Notes: generated by a model not told the origin, from the sequence alone. DNA of 58,084 nt from Clostridium sp. CAG:678 (GCA_000431535.1 HF991806.1:9693-67776); one strand, 5' to 3'; shown: positions 16,766 to 24,292, counted from the stretch's first letter. Numbers and translations are program-made.

Positions 16766-17050
16766 ATGGAATGGACAGTAGTAAGCGTGATCGTTGTGAT
16801 CGTGGGGCTAATCGGCACCGTTGCCGTGCCGCTTGCCAAAAACACAAAGGCAATGACGCAGCTCAGCGAAAGAATCAATCATCTTGTTTTCAGAATGGAG
16901 CAGGATGAGAACGATCTGACCGAATTTAAAAACAAGGCGGCGGACAGGCATGCCAAGATCTTCGGGAAACTGGACGAACACGAAAAAACAATCATCAATC
17001 ACGAGGGCAGAATTTATGCTCTCGAGAAAAATAACAAAAAGGAGAAATAA
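16766..17050 (+). CDS. Small membrane protein, XhlA-like lysis accessory
   Basis: A 94-residue protein with one N-terminal membrane segment (VVSVIVVIVGLIGTVAVPLA) and a long charged cytosolic helix of coiled-coil character. Proteins of this shape (haemolysin XhlA-like) sit just before holin genes in Firmicutes prophages and are thought to assist lysis. It ends two bases before the holin-endolysin gene. The family is judged from architecture and position. Confidence 0.65.
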   Translation: MEWTVVSVIVVIVGLIGTVAVPLAKNTKAMTQLSERINHLVFRMEQDENDLTEFKNKAADRHAKIFGKLDEHEKTIINHEGRIYALEKNNKKEK

Positions 17051-17052
17051 CG

Positions 17053-18021
17053 ATGAAAAACATCAACTGGAAAGTAAGACTTCAGAGCGGCTCTTGGTGG
17101 ATGGGCATCATTTCCGCAGTGGTAGTTGCCGTTTTTGCAATTCTTAGAATTTGCAAGGTGGAAACATCGGTAACACAGGATGATATCATGAATGTGGCCA
17201 TGTTTCTTCTGATGATCCCGGCAGCAATTGGTATCACCACAGACCCAACCACCAAAGGCGTATCAGACAGCCAGCAGGCGCTTACATATGACAGCCCGAA
17301 AGAGGATGAGGAAAAGGGCGGACTAATGAACTATAATGAATTTGTTTCAGCCTATAACGGCAAGGCAACGGACTATGACGGCGCATACGGCGCGCAGTGC
17401 GTAGATCTGATCAAAGCGTACCTGAACAAGGTGTTCGGCATCAAACCGGGTTCTTGGGGCAACGCAAAGTATTACTGGCTGAATTTCAGCAAGCATTCCG
17501 AGCTGACTAAGAATTTCACCAAGATCAAAAACACCGCCTCATTCGTTCCAAAGAAAGGCGATATCATGGTGTGGGACGGAAACCAGGGCAACGGCTGCGG
17601 TCACGTGGCGATTTGCACCGGCGAGGGCGACACGTCCGAATTCTATTCCTACGATCAGAACTGGAACGGCAAAGCAATGCATAAGGTTAAGCACGGCTAC
17701 GATAACGTTTACGGCGTACTCCGCCCCAAAGATCAAAGCAAGATCAGCGGTGCGCCTGCATACAAGGTAGGCAGCACGTACACGCTGCAGACCAATGTTA
17801 AAGTCAGAACCGGCGCAGGCACGAACTATGCTCAGAAAACTGTATCCCAGCTCACAGCGGACGGAAAGAAAAACGCCACTGCAAAGAGCGGCGGCGCTGT
17901 GCTGAAAAAGGGCACAAAAGTTACCGCCAAGGCAGTCAAGACCGTCAGCGGCGATACCTGGCTCCAGATCCCCTCCGGTTGGGTAGCGGCCTATTATGAC
18001 GGCGATACGTATATCAAATAA
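17053..18021 (+). CDS. Holin fused in frame to a CHAP endolysin
   Basis: One 322-residue frame with no internal stop. Residues 1-91 are a phi LC3/LL-H type holin: NINWKVRLQSGSWWMG, two membrane segments, and the family tail DPTTKGVSDSQQALTYD. From M92 the sequence is a CHAP amidase/endopeptidase with YGAQCVDLIK (C116), GCGHVAI (H184) and QNW (N203). After about 235 comes a Lys/Thr-rich SH3-type wall-binding domain with NVKVRTGAGTNY. These are normally two genes. GAGGAAAAGGGCGG just before ATG 17326 (M92) could allow a separate endolysin to be made from the same message. It is the last gene of the phage and is followed by a strong terminator. Confidence 0.88.
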   Translation: MKNINWKVRLQSGSWWMGIISAVVVAVFAILRICKVETSVTQDDIMNVAMFLLMIPAAIGITTDPTTKGVSDSQQALTYDSPKEDEEKGGLMNYNEFVSAYNGKATDYDGAYGAQCVDLIKAYLNKVFGIKPGSWGNAKYYWLNFSKHSELTKNFTKIKNTASFVPKKGDIMVWDGNQGNGCGHVAICTGEGDTSEFYSYDQNWNGKAMHKVKHGYDNVYGVLRPKDQSKISGAPAYKVGSTYTLQTNVKVRTGAGTNYAQKTVSQLTADGKKNATAKSGGAVLKKGTKVTAKAVKTVSGDTWLQIPSGWVAAYYDGDTYIK

Positions 18022-18060
18022 GGATTAGAGCGCTCGCACCTCTCAACGATGTGTCCCAGC

Positions 18061-18081
18061 GGCGTTATAGGTGGAAACGCC
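18061..18081 (+). other. Short hairpin after the endolysin gene
   Basis: GGCGTT and AACGCC arms around a short loop lie between the endolysin stop and the strong terminator at 18,091. No T-run follows. Its role is unknown; it may simply be part of the 3' end of the late transcript. Confidence 0.4.
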
Positions 18082-18090
18082 TTTAAAGAA

Positions 18091-18125
18091 AAGCCCCGAC
18101 TCTTATGAGTCGGGGCTTTTTTTAT
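18091..18125 (+). terminator. Strong intrinsic terminator of the prophage late operon
   Basis: Perfect 12-base arms AAGCCCCGACTC (18091-18102) and GAGTCGGGGCTT (18107-18118), TTAT loop, followed by a run of seven T. It closes the late transcript just before the host junction. Confidence 0.93.
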
Positions 18126-18133
18126 TACCTCTT

Positions 18134-18238
18134 TTAGCAATACAGTCCACCATACTGGGAGATGATCAGGCTGGCGGCTTTGGGATCGCAGTGCTTAATA
18201 TTGATCGGGTATTGCAGTTTTTTTATATAATTAAACAT
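18134..18238 (-). pseudogene. cotJC: CotJC-like manganese catalase, N-terminal fragment cut by the prophage
   Basis: On the minus strand, AAAGGAGAAAATTTT precedes an ATG at 18238 and a 34-codon frame: MFNYIKKLQYPINIKHCDPK, then AASLIISQYGG, then LYC and a stop. The first 31 residues closely resemble the start of CotJC/manganese catalases (typically KKLQYPVNIK..P.LA..II.QYGGPDGEL). Similarity stops abruptly after the GG pair at 18146, exactly where prophage-side sequence begins. The rest of the gene should lie beyond the left end of the prophage. CotJC is a spore-coat enzyme normally encoded after cotJA-cotJB; here cotJAB are 6 kb away on the same strand. It is too short to be a working enzyme by itself. 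Confidence 0.8.
18140..18157. other. Presumed attR junction
   Basis: Homology to the cotJC-like gene ends at 18146 on the host side, and the prophage terminator ends at 18125. The recombination core should therefore lie within a few bases of the GGTGG (minus strand) codons at 18146-18154. A matching core at the left prophage end is needed to define it. Confidence 0.5.
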
Positions 18239-18374
18239 AAAATTTTCTCCTTTTTAATTATTCATTTCATATTATGCTTTGCGTTGCGTTTTGTTAAATT
18301 TGAAAACACATCAAAACCGGGGCAAAATACGCTTTAAAAACTGCTTCGCTTTTTAAAATTATTAAATAAGGTTA

Positions 18375-18403
18375 TTGTACTGCGTAGACTTCCGTGCTAT
18401 AAT
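18375..18403 (+). promoter_or_regulatory. Sigma-A promoter for the response-regulator remnant
   Basis: TTGTAC at 18375-18380, a 17-base spacer, and a consensus TATAAT at 18398-18403, about 40 bases before the ATG at 18443. Confidence 0.75.
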
Positions 18404-18442
18404 AGGCGCGTGATTTTCGGATGATTACAGGGAGTTTTACGG

Positions 18443-18832
18443 ATGTTTAATATCGTGATCTGCGATGATGAGATCGCACTTATCAAAGATCTGAAAGAAC
18501 TGTTAAATCGCTATGCGGCAGATACGGGCAGGGAGTTTTGCCTTTTTGAGTTCCACGATGGAATAGAACTGCTTGAAAACTATCAGCCTGATTTCGACTT
18601 GATCTTTTTAGATATTAAGATGGAAAAGCTGGGCGGTCTGAAAACTGCGGAAGAAATCCGAAAGACAGACAGTACGGTGGGCTTATTTTTCCTGACCTCT
18701 TTATCACAGTATGTATGGAAAGGCTATGAGTACGGTGCGATCAACTATCTGCTCAAGCCGATGAAGTATGGCAGATTGAAAATGGAACTTGACCGCTTTT
18801 TTTCACGCTATCAGGGTAGGGAAGAACCTTGA
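18443..18832 (+). pseudogene. LytTR-type response regulator, receiver domain only
   Basis: A 129-residue receiver domain with the acidic pocket (D8, D9), phospho-acceptor D57 in LIFLDIKM, T85 and K105 in YLLKPMK. Regulators with this sequence style (AgrA/VirR type) continue into a LytTR DNA-binding domain, but here the frame stops right after the receiver. The next bases, in another frame, encode the C-terminal half of a histidine kinase. The simplest reading is one deletion that removed the LytTR domain and the kinase N-terminus. It retains a good promoter, so a free receiver may still be made. Confidence 0.8.
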
Positions 18833-19235
18833 TATTATCATAAGAGATAAGGCGGAGAAAGCCCGCGAAAAGCAGATTGACTTTTCCGCCTTTATAGATT
18901 TCAGCGGCGTGAATTTCATAGAGCCGCTTGACATCAGCACTCTGTTTGGTAACGGAATAGACAATGCCATCGAAGCCTGCGAAAAACTTCCCGACGAACA
19001 GCGTGTAATACTTGTAAAAGCAGGTCAGGTGCAGGATTTTGTATCTATCCTGATTGAGAATAACTGCGCTGATGAAGTATACGCAGACGGCAATACTTCA
19101 AAGGCGGATAAATTCCTGCACGGTTTTGGTATTTCCAATATGAAAAAGGCGGCTGAAAAGTACGGCGGCACTTGCACAACCACGCAGGCAAACGGGAAAT
19201 TCACTTTGAAGATATTGCTGTCTGCTGCAAAATAA
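18825..19235 (+). pseudogene. GHKL histidine kinase, C-terminal ATPase fragment
   Basis: From about 18825 the frame reads NLDIIIRDKAEKAREKQIDF and DISTLFGNGIDNAIEACEKL (the N-box), then HGFGISNMKKAAEKYGG (G-box). These are the ATP-binding elements of the GHKL kinases that pair with LytTR regulators. Sensor and dimerisation regions are missing and there is no own start codon at the junction; an ORF start upstream lies inside the receiver gene in another frame. It overlaps the receiver stop by a few bases. Together with the receiver it is the scar of a cell-density-type two-component system. Confidence 0.78.
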
Positions 19236-19249
19236 ATCATAAGTATCCG

Positions 19250-19285
19250 AAAATCCCATTTTCGTATATGAAAATGGGATTTTTT
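19250..19285 (+). terminator. Intrinsic terminator after the kinase remnant
   Basis: Perfect 14-base arms AAAATCCCATTTTC and GAAAATGGGATTTT separated by six bases and running into T residues. The stretch 19286-19499 that follows holds no gene. Confidence 0.85.
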
Positions 19286-19499
19286 ATGCCTGTTTTTAGA
19301 TTTTGCAGTGTGAATATTAGTTTTTGCACTTACTATTGCAGTTTTCGGCGGATCGTATAAAATGCAGTTGAAAAGGCTGCTTTTCCGTATATTACAAGCG
19401 GTTTTTAGTATGTTCTTAACAATTCTTTATTTTTGTTTTACCGTGCTTTAAAAGGGCAGGGGTATTATGGAGTTGAAGAAAAAGGAAGGAGTGTTTTTT

Positions 19500-20315
19500 A
19501 TGAATATGAACATACTTGTTACAATTGACGCGAATTACGCGGACGTGCTGATCAGAATGCTCAGAACGCTGGCGGTTTCAAACCGCGATTCGTTTGATGT
19601 TTATATCGCGCACAGTTCGCTCACTTTTACGGATCTTACCTATATTCAAAACGGTGTGGATTGCGACCGCATTACACTGCACCCCATAAAAATTGCGCCG
19701 GAACTTTTTGACGGCGCCCACTTTACAAAACGCATCTCAAAGGAAACGTATTACAGACTGCTTTTATTTGAATATCTGCCGCCGGAGGTGGATCGGATCC
19801 TTTACCTTGATCCGGATATCGCTGTGCTGAACTCCGTAAAACTGTTGTATAATATGGAATTCGGCGATATGATCTTTGCCGGGGCGGGGCATACCCGGGG
19901 CGTTATAAAAGCGTTCAACCGGCTTCGTTTGGATCTCGGTATGCACGGCGATTACATAAACGCCGGCGTGCTGATGATCCATGTTGAGAATATGCGCCGC
20001 TATATTACGGCGGACAGGATCTTCAGTTATATCTCTAAAAAAGGAAAAAGCCTGTTTCAGGCGGATCAGGACGTAATCAACGCCCTGTTTAAGGAGAAGA
20101 TCATATCCGTAAATCCGTGCTATTATAATCTGGACGAGGCAACGTACAGAAGAAACAGCCTAAACCTTTCTTGGGTAAGGCAAAACACGGTGTTCGTGCA
20201 TTACAACGGCAAAAATAAGCCGTGGAAACCAAATTACCGCGGGGAACTGGATGTCTTCTGGCATGAGAAAAGAGAGCAGAAACCGCTTTCTAAAGGATTC
20301 GAGGCGGCTGTGTAA
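19500..20315 (+). CDS. Glycosyltransferase family 8
   Basis: About 271 residues with the GT8 pattern: NILVTIDANYADVLIRMLRT at the start, RILYLDPDIAVLNS (the DxD metal site), YINAGVLMIHVENMR, FQADQDVINALFK and a C-terminal FVHYNGKNKPWK. These enzymes use nucleotide-sugars, often UDP-glucose or UDP-galactose, for cell-surface polysaccharide or lipid glycosylation; the real acceptor here is unknown. ATG 19500 is chosen for its GGAAGGAG site; an in-frame ATG at 19467 is possible. The gene touches the following membrane protein gene, so they are probably co-transcribed. Confidence 0.9.
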   Translation: MNMNILVTIDANYADVLIRMLRTLAVSNRDSFDVYIAHSSLTFTDLTYIQNGVDCDRITLHPIKIAPELFDGAHFTKRISKETYYRLLLFEYLPPEVDRILYLDPDIAVLNSVKLLYNMEFGDMIFAGAGHTRGVIKAFNRLRLDLGMHGDYINAGVLMIHVENMRRYITADRIFSYISKKGKSLFQADQDVINALFKEKIISVNPCYYNLDEATYRRNSLNLSWVRQNTVFVHYNGKNKPWKPNYRGELDVFWHEKREQKPLSKGFEAAV

Positions 20316-21052
20316 TGAATAAAATACTGAAATTAAAAAGCGTTACCAAAAGGCAGTGGATTCTTGCCGGCGCGTCTGCCGCGGTCATGCTCGGGTGCTT
20401 TCTTGCGCTGTATTTTACGCTCGGCAAAGAACTTTTGCACGTTATCACGGATCAGCAGGCGTTTAAGGCTTGGCTGGATGGATTTTCCGTTCCTGCCAAT
20501 GTGATGTTTGTCTTTGTCCGCGCGTTCCAGACGGTCATCAAGATCATTCCTGCGGAACCGCTGGAGATCGGCTCCGGCTATGTGTGGGGCACTTTCGGCG
20601 GATTTTTCTATTGCATGCTGGGCACGGAGATCGGTTCTCTCATTATTCTTGCCCTCACCAAGGCGTTCGGCGTGAAGTTTGTAGAGATCTTTGTGGATAT
20701 CAAAAAGATCAATGAATGGAGTTTCCTGAAAAACGCAAAAAGAAAATATCTGCTGCTGTTCGTTATTTATCTCATCCCCGGTACGCCAAAAGATATCATT
20801 ACGTATTTTATCGGTCTGACGGATACAAAATTTCTGCCGTTTCTGATCATAACCGGCATTGCCCGAATCCCTGCCATTCTTTCGTCCACCTATTGCGGCA
20901 GCAGGCTGATCGATAACAATTACGCGCTTTTCATTGCCGTCTTTGCAGTGATCGCCATTGTTTCCGCCGCGGGCACTTATTTCGGCATGAAATACATGAA
21001 AAAACTGAAAGAAAAGGAAACACGCCCTGCGGCAAATGCTTTGGAGCGATAA
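20315..21052 (+). CDS. TVP38/TMEM64 (VTT domain) membrane protein
   Basis: A 245-residue integral membrane protein with about five or six hydrophobic segments. The central VTT pattern is seen as EIGSGYVWGTFGGFFYCMLG, TEIGSLIILALTKAFG, then YLIPGTPKDIITYFIGLT with the PGTPKD loop typical of TVP38 proteins. The family is linked to lipid scrambling or undecaprenyl-phosphate handling, which fits the glycosyltransferase beside it. It starts one base into the GT8 stop. Confidence 0.9.
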   Translation: MNKILKLKSVTKRQWILAGASAAVMLGCFLALYFTLGKELLHVITDQQAFKAWLDGFSVPANVMFVFVRAFQTVIKIIPAEPLEIGSGYVWGTFGGFFYCMLGTEIGSLIILALTKAFGVKFVEIFVDIKKINEWSFLKNAKRKYLLLFVIYLIPGTPKDIITYFIGLTDTKFLPFLIITGIARIPAILSSTYCGSRLIDNNYALFIAVFAVIAIVSAAGTYFGMKYMKKLKEKETRPAANALER

Positions 21053-21100
21053 CCGTTTCAGGCGTAACAGAAGATAATCTCCCCTCCGAAAAAAGCGGGA

Positions 21101-21140
21101 ATTCCGGCATGCCAAAGATCTGGATGCCGGAATTTCTCTT
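21101..21140. terminator. Bidirectional terminator between convergent genes
   Basis: Arms ATTCCGGCAT (21101-21110) and ATGCCGGAAT (21124-21133), followed by T-rich sequence on the plus strand. It separates the TVP38 gene from the convergent acyltransferase gene. Confidence 0.75.
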
Positions 21141-21147
21141 TTTTCTT

Positions 21148-22410
21148 TTATACAGCGCCTGCGCAGGAAACGTTCAGCCCTTTTGCCGCCAGAATATCCA
21201 TGAAATAGCGCACGATCTTAAAGCCGTTTCCGGTAAAGGACAGGGTGACGCAGAGTGTGTCTGCAAAACTCACCACGGCGCAGTTGATGGGGTTGATATA
21301 CGTTTCCCCAAGCGTTACGGTGATCATTTTGATGTGTTCTTCCATCTCCGGCGGCAGCTTTACCGCGCCCAGATTGGTTACCGTGGAGGTATAGTTCTTT
21401 TCGCCGAACAGTCTGAAAGCCGCTTTCATGACCGGCTTTTTTAAAAAGGCCGGCGCAATGCGTGAGATCAGCATCTTTTCATCCGCCACATTCCGGCTCA
21501 CATCCTCATAAAGCTTTTCTTTGCTGATCTTGCGGTTCATCTCGCTTTTTATGGTGTTCAGCACATCGTCAAAACCGGTTTTTTCATTCTGCACGATATC
21601 GGCTGTGATGAATGAGGAAAAATTGCGCAGGGTGCGGCTTTTCCAATATTTTCTTAAATTGACCGGAATGGAGAGCCGCAGCGGCTTTTTGGCGGGGCTG
21701 CAATCGTCATTATACATATCTATAAGCGCCATGGAATACGCGGCGGCAATAAACTGCGTTACCGTGCAGTTGTATTTTTTGGTGATCTGTTTTATTTGAT
21801 TCAGCGGTATGCATACTTCGTCTCTGTAAAAGTGTTCGTTTTCCTTATCTATTTTAATTTGGTAGGCGCCGCTGCCTTTTCTGGCTTTTCCGGGATTTCC
21901 GTCATAAATTTTAAGAAAATCATCTTCGCATTCACTTTTGCTTGGTGCCTCCCGGTATTCTTTTATGCCGTAGTTCCCGTTTTCCTTTACGTTACAGCCG
22001 CACAGCTGCAAATATCTGAGCAGCAGCGCTTTCACAAATTCCATGGCGCCCGTGCCGTCCGTTACGGCGTGGAAAAATTCACACCGGATCTCGCAGCCGT
22101 TTATATTCACCCGGAAAAGCGGGCGCTTTTTATCTTTGGTGTTGATCGGTTTGCAGATCTCGCTGGAATCTGACAAAATGTTCAAGTCCTCCGCTTTATA
22201 AAAGTAATCCCAAAACGCTCCTCTTTTCAGGCAAACGTAAAAACTTGGGAATCTTTCCGCAAGATCTTCCACGGCGCTTCTCAGTGCGCTTCGGTTTATT
22301 TTTTCTTTCATATAAGCGGATATTGCAAATACGGCGTTCCATTTTTTTGTCATCGCGGCAGGGTATATTTTTGCGGCGTTATCCAGCGGCATCATTTTTT
22401 TTGCTTTCAT
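21148..22410 (-). CDS. Condensation-fold acyltransferase (stand-alone)
   Basis: About 420 residues with the chloramphenicol-acetyltransferase/NRPS condensation fold. FFHAVTDGTGAMEFVKALLL carries the catalytic HxxxDG, and RLSIPVNLRKYWKSRTLRNF matches the second typical block (PVNLR). SFADTLCVTLSFTGNGF near the end is the usual closing strand. No carrier or adenylation domain is attached, so this is a stand-alone acyltransferase, for example for lipids or glycolipids. ATG 22410 is preferred because GGAAAGG precedes it. It is divergent from the GT2/GtrA pair across an intergenic region with two large palindromes. Confidence 0.82.
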   Translation of the reverse strand: MKAKKMMPLDNAAKIYPAAMTKKWNAVFAISAYMKEKINRSALRSAVEDLAERFPSFYVCLKRGAFWDYFYKAEDLNILSDSSEICKPINTKDKKRPLFRVNINGCEIRCEFFHAVTDGTGAMEFVKALLLRYLQLCGCNVKENGNYGIKEYREAPSKSECEDDFLKIYDGNPGKARKGSGAYQIKIDKENEHFYRDEVCIPLNQIKQITKKYNCTVTQFIAAAYSMALIDMYNDDCSPAKKPLRLSIPVNLRKYWKSRTLRNFSSFITADIVQNEKTGFDDVLNTIKSEMNRKISKEKLYEDVSRNVADEKMLISRIAPAFLKKPVMKAAFRLFGEKNYTSTVTNLGAVKLPPEMEEHIKMITVTLGETYINPINCAVVSFADTLCVTLSFTGNGFKIVRYFMDILAAKGLNVSCAGAV

Positions 22411-22521
22411 ATGTTCATAACCTTTCCCGGCTGCCGTTTCTTGCAAGCCGTTTGATCTTTTCTGCGGTTTTCATCGCCTTTTTAGGTTAGCCTGTTTTTA
22501 TTTCAAAAACCATTCATTTTG

Positions 22522-22544
22522 GTTTACATTTTAAAATTGTAAAC
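22522..22544. promoter_or_regulatory. Palindromic operator-like site, GTTTAC-N11-GTAAAC
   Basis: GTTTAC (22522-22527) and GTAAAC (22539-22544) flank an almost symmetric AT-rich centre. It shares its half-sites with the larger palindrome 20 bases away, which suggests a common regulator. Confidence 0.6.
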
Positions 22545-22561
22545 TTTCGGCGGCGCCAAAA

Positions 22562-22593
22562 AGCAGTATGTAAACCCCGGTTTACATACTGCT
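22562..22593. promoter_or_regulatory. 32-bp perfect palindrome containing GTAAAC/GTTTAC
   Basis: Arms AGCAGTATGTAAACC (22562-22576) and GGTTTACATACTGCT (22579-22593) are perfect inverse complements around two bases. With no loop and no T-run it is a poor terminator and looks like a dimeric repressor site. TetR-type regulators often use GTTTAC-type sites. No such regulator gene is present in the window. Confidence 0.65.
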
Positions 22594-22662
22594 AAAGTAA
22601 AAACAGTTATTAAAATGAGTATATTTAAATTTTTAAAACGCGTCGCAAACGGTAATTTCAGG

Positions 22663-22691
22663 TTGTTTTTACGGTGTGGGTGTGTTACAAT
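22663..22691 (+). promoter_or_regulatory. Probable sigma-A promoter of the GT2-gtrA pair
   Basis: TTGTTT at 22663-22668, 17-base spacer, TACAAT at 22686-22691, about 75 bases before the GT2 start. Confidence 0.55.
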
Positions 22692-22767
22692 AACAAAGGC
22701 GTGTATTGCACGTTTCGGATCCGAATGTTTTTTAATTCGGATATTAAAAAAGATCAAGAGGTTTAAA

Positions 22768-23724
22768 ATGAAACTTTCACTTGTTGTTCCCTGTTATAAT
22801 GAAGAGGGAAACGTTGAAAAATTCTATTCGGAAGTTAAAAAAGTCTTTGCCGGAAATGTTGAGGATTATGAATTTGTTTTTGTCAACGACGGCAGCAAGG
22901 ACAATACTTATGCGCTTTTGAAAAAACTGTATGAAGAGCATACGGATTCTCAGATCCAGGTGCTTTCGTTCAGCCGCAATTTCGGCAAGGAGGCGGCAAT
23001 CTACGCCGGGTTAAACAGCGTGCGCGGTGATCTGGTCTGCCTGATAGACGCGGATCTTCAGCAGCGCCCGGAAGTTGTGCTTCAGATGCTGGAGATCATG
23101 CAGAAGAACCCGGATGTGGATTGCGTTACCGCTTATCAGGATGAGCGCAAGGAAAGCAAACTGATGAGCGCCATGAAATCCGCTTTTTATAAAATTATCA
23201 ATAAAGTTGCCGAAGTGCCGTTTGTAAACGGTGCGTCGGATTTCCGGCTTATGAAACGCAAAATGGTGGATGCCGTTTTGCAATTGGGCGAATACCACCG
23301 CTTTTCAAAGGGCATTTTCAGTTTCGTCGGGTTCAATACGGAATATATGCCCTACACTGTGTGCGAGAGGGAAAGCGGCGAATCCAAGTGGAATTTTGTG
23401 AAACTTTTGAAATACGCAATTGAGGGAATCGTCTCGTTTACTACGTTTCCGCTCAAGCTTTCCGCCTATATCGGGTTCTTTTCCTCTCTGGCGTCCATTA
23501 TTTATCTGATCGTTGTTGTGATTCAGAAACTGGCGTTCGGTATCAGCGTGCCCGGCTATGCAACGATCGTGGTGCTCGTCCTTCTCCTCGGCGGATTGCA
23601 GCTTTTCTGCCTTGGCATACTCGGCGAGTATATTTCTAAAATTTATGTGCAGGTTAAAAACAGGCCTGTCTATATTCTGAAAAATCACCTCGGCGCGGAA
23701 AAGGAAAAAAATAAAGATGAATAA
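22768..23724 (+). CDS. Polyprenyl-phosphate glycosyltransferase (GT2, GtrB-like)
   Basis: About 318 residues. The N-terminal GT2 domain has KLSLVVPCYNEEGNVEKFY, EFVFVNDGSKDNTY and LVCLIDADLQQRPEV (DAD metal site). Two C-terminal membrane helices follow (about 235-260 and 270-295), as in GtrB/DPM1-like enzymes that load a sugar from a nucleotide carrier onto undecaprenyl phosphate. ATG 22768 gives the normal family start and has AGAGG upstream; upstream in-frame ATGs would add a non-homologous leader. It overlaps the gtrA-like gene by eight bases, so donor synthesis and flipping are coupled. Confidence 0.92.
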   Translation: MKLSLVVPCYNEEGNVEKFYSEVKKVFAGNVEDYEFVFVNDGSKDNTYALLKKLYEEHTDSQIQVLSFSRNFGKEAAIYAGLNSVRGDLVCLIDADLQQRPEVVLQMLEIMQKNPDVDCVTAYQDERKESKLMSAMKSAFYKIINKVAEVPFVNGASDFRLMKRKMVDAVLQLGEYHRFSKGIFSFVGFNTEYMPYTVCERESGESKWNFVKLLKYAIEGIVSFTTFPLKLSAYIGFFSSLASIIYLIVVVIQKLAFGISVPGYATIVVLVLLLGGLQLFCLGILGEYISKIYVQVKNRPVYILKNHLGAEKEKNKDE

Positions 23725-24220
23725 GATCAAAGCACTTTTCGTTAAATATAAGGAACTGATCACTTACGTTGTTTTCGGCGTGCTCACAACACTGGTAAAT
23801 TTCGTTTGTTTCTGGGCGCTCAATAAGATCTTCGGCGATCATGTCTATCTTCTTAACAACGCAATAGCGTGGATCGTTTCCGTGATTTTTGCCTATGTAA
23901 CGAATAAATTGTGGGTGTTTGAATCCAAAAGCTGGAACATCAAAATCGTTGCCCGTGAGGTTGTTGCGTTTTTTGCTGCGCGTCTGTTCAGCTTTGGGGT
24001 GGAGGAAGGCGGCCTTTGGCTGTTTGTGGATATCCTCGGCATGGGCGCGTATTCCTTCACTTTGCTCGGCTTTGAGATCACGGGTCAGTTGATTGCCAAA
24101 GTGATCCTTGCTGTGATTGTGGTGATCCTGAATTACTTTTTCAGTAAATTTATCATTTTTGCCAAGAAAAAGAAAAAGCCTGCTTCAAAAGAACAGGCGG
24201 AAGAAAAAACAACAAAATAA
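23717..24220 (+). CDS. GtrA-family membrane protein
   Basis: A 167-residue protein with four membrane segments. The family features are the N-terminal LITYVVFGVLTTLVNFVCFW, the central IVSVIFAYVTNKLWVFES and the final ILNYFFSKFIIF, all GtrA hallmarks. GtrA proteins are thought to flip the polyprenyl-phosphate-linked sugar made by the neighbouring GT2 enzyme, which fits the eight-base overlap. The C-terminal tail is Lys/Glu-rich. No third gene (a specific glycosyltransferase using the lipid-linked sugar) follows. Confidence 0.92.
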   Translation: MNKIKALFVKYKELITYVVFGVLTTLVNFVCFWALNKIFGDHVYLLNNAIAWIVSVIFAYVTNKLWVFESKSWNIKIVAREVVAFFAARLFSFGVEEGGLWLFVDILGMGAYSFTLLGFEITGQLIAKVILAVIVVILNYFFSKFIIFAKKKKKPASKEQAEEKTTK

Positions 24221-24231
24221 TATCCGTTGCA

Positions 24232-24262
24232 ACGGAGCGCATTTTCTGCGCTCCGTTTTTTT
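24232..24262 (+). terminator. Intrinsic terminator of the GT2-gtrA unit
   Basis: Perfect arms ACGGAGCGC (24232-24240) and GCGCTCCGT (24248-24256) followed by seven T. Confidence 0.9.
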
Positions 24263-24292
24263 GTTTGTAATATGGCACGTTTTGTTCGGATA

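Larger units (their letters stand above)
1..18146 (+). mobile_element. Siphovirus-type prophage, late (structural and lysis) half
   Basis: A continuous plus-strand block runs terminase, portal, MuF minor head protein, protease, scaffold, capsid, connectors, major tail protein, G/GT chaperone, tape measure, distal tail, tail hub, fibres, holin and endolysin. This is the canonical gene order of SPP1/80alpha-like siphoviruses of Firmicutes. The left end (integrase, repressor, replication genes) is outside the window. The right end is placed at about 18,146, where homology to a minus-strand cotJC-like gene begins; the exact att core cannot be fixed without the left end. The large terminase is frameshifted, so the prophage may be defective if the sequence is correct. 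Confidence 0.93.
22411..22767. other. Divergent intergenic region with operators and promoter
   Basis: This 357-base gap holds no gene that I can support. It contains two palindromes (22522-22544 and 22562-22593) and a plausible plus-strand promoter (22663-22691). The rest is AT-rich sequence without clear structure. Confidence 0.7.

Noticed and set aside
18071-18337. Plus-strand 88-codon frame after the endolysin
   Set aside because: It runs through the strong terminator at 18091-18125 and is the antisense of the cotJC-like fragment; it has no ribosome site.
20333-21115. 260-codon minus-strand frame
   Set aside because: Shadow of the TVP38 gene; the sequence is Arg/His-rich with no family resemblance and no ribosome site.
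22562-22593. Terminator at the 32-bp palindrome
   Set aside because: Two-base centre, no T-run and position between divergent genes; an operator is more likely.
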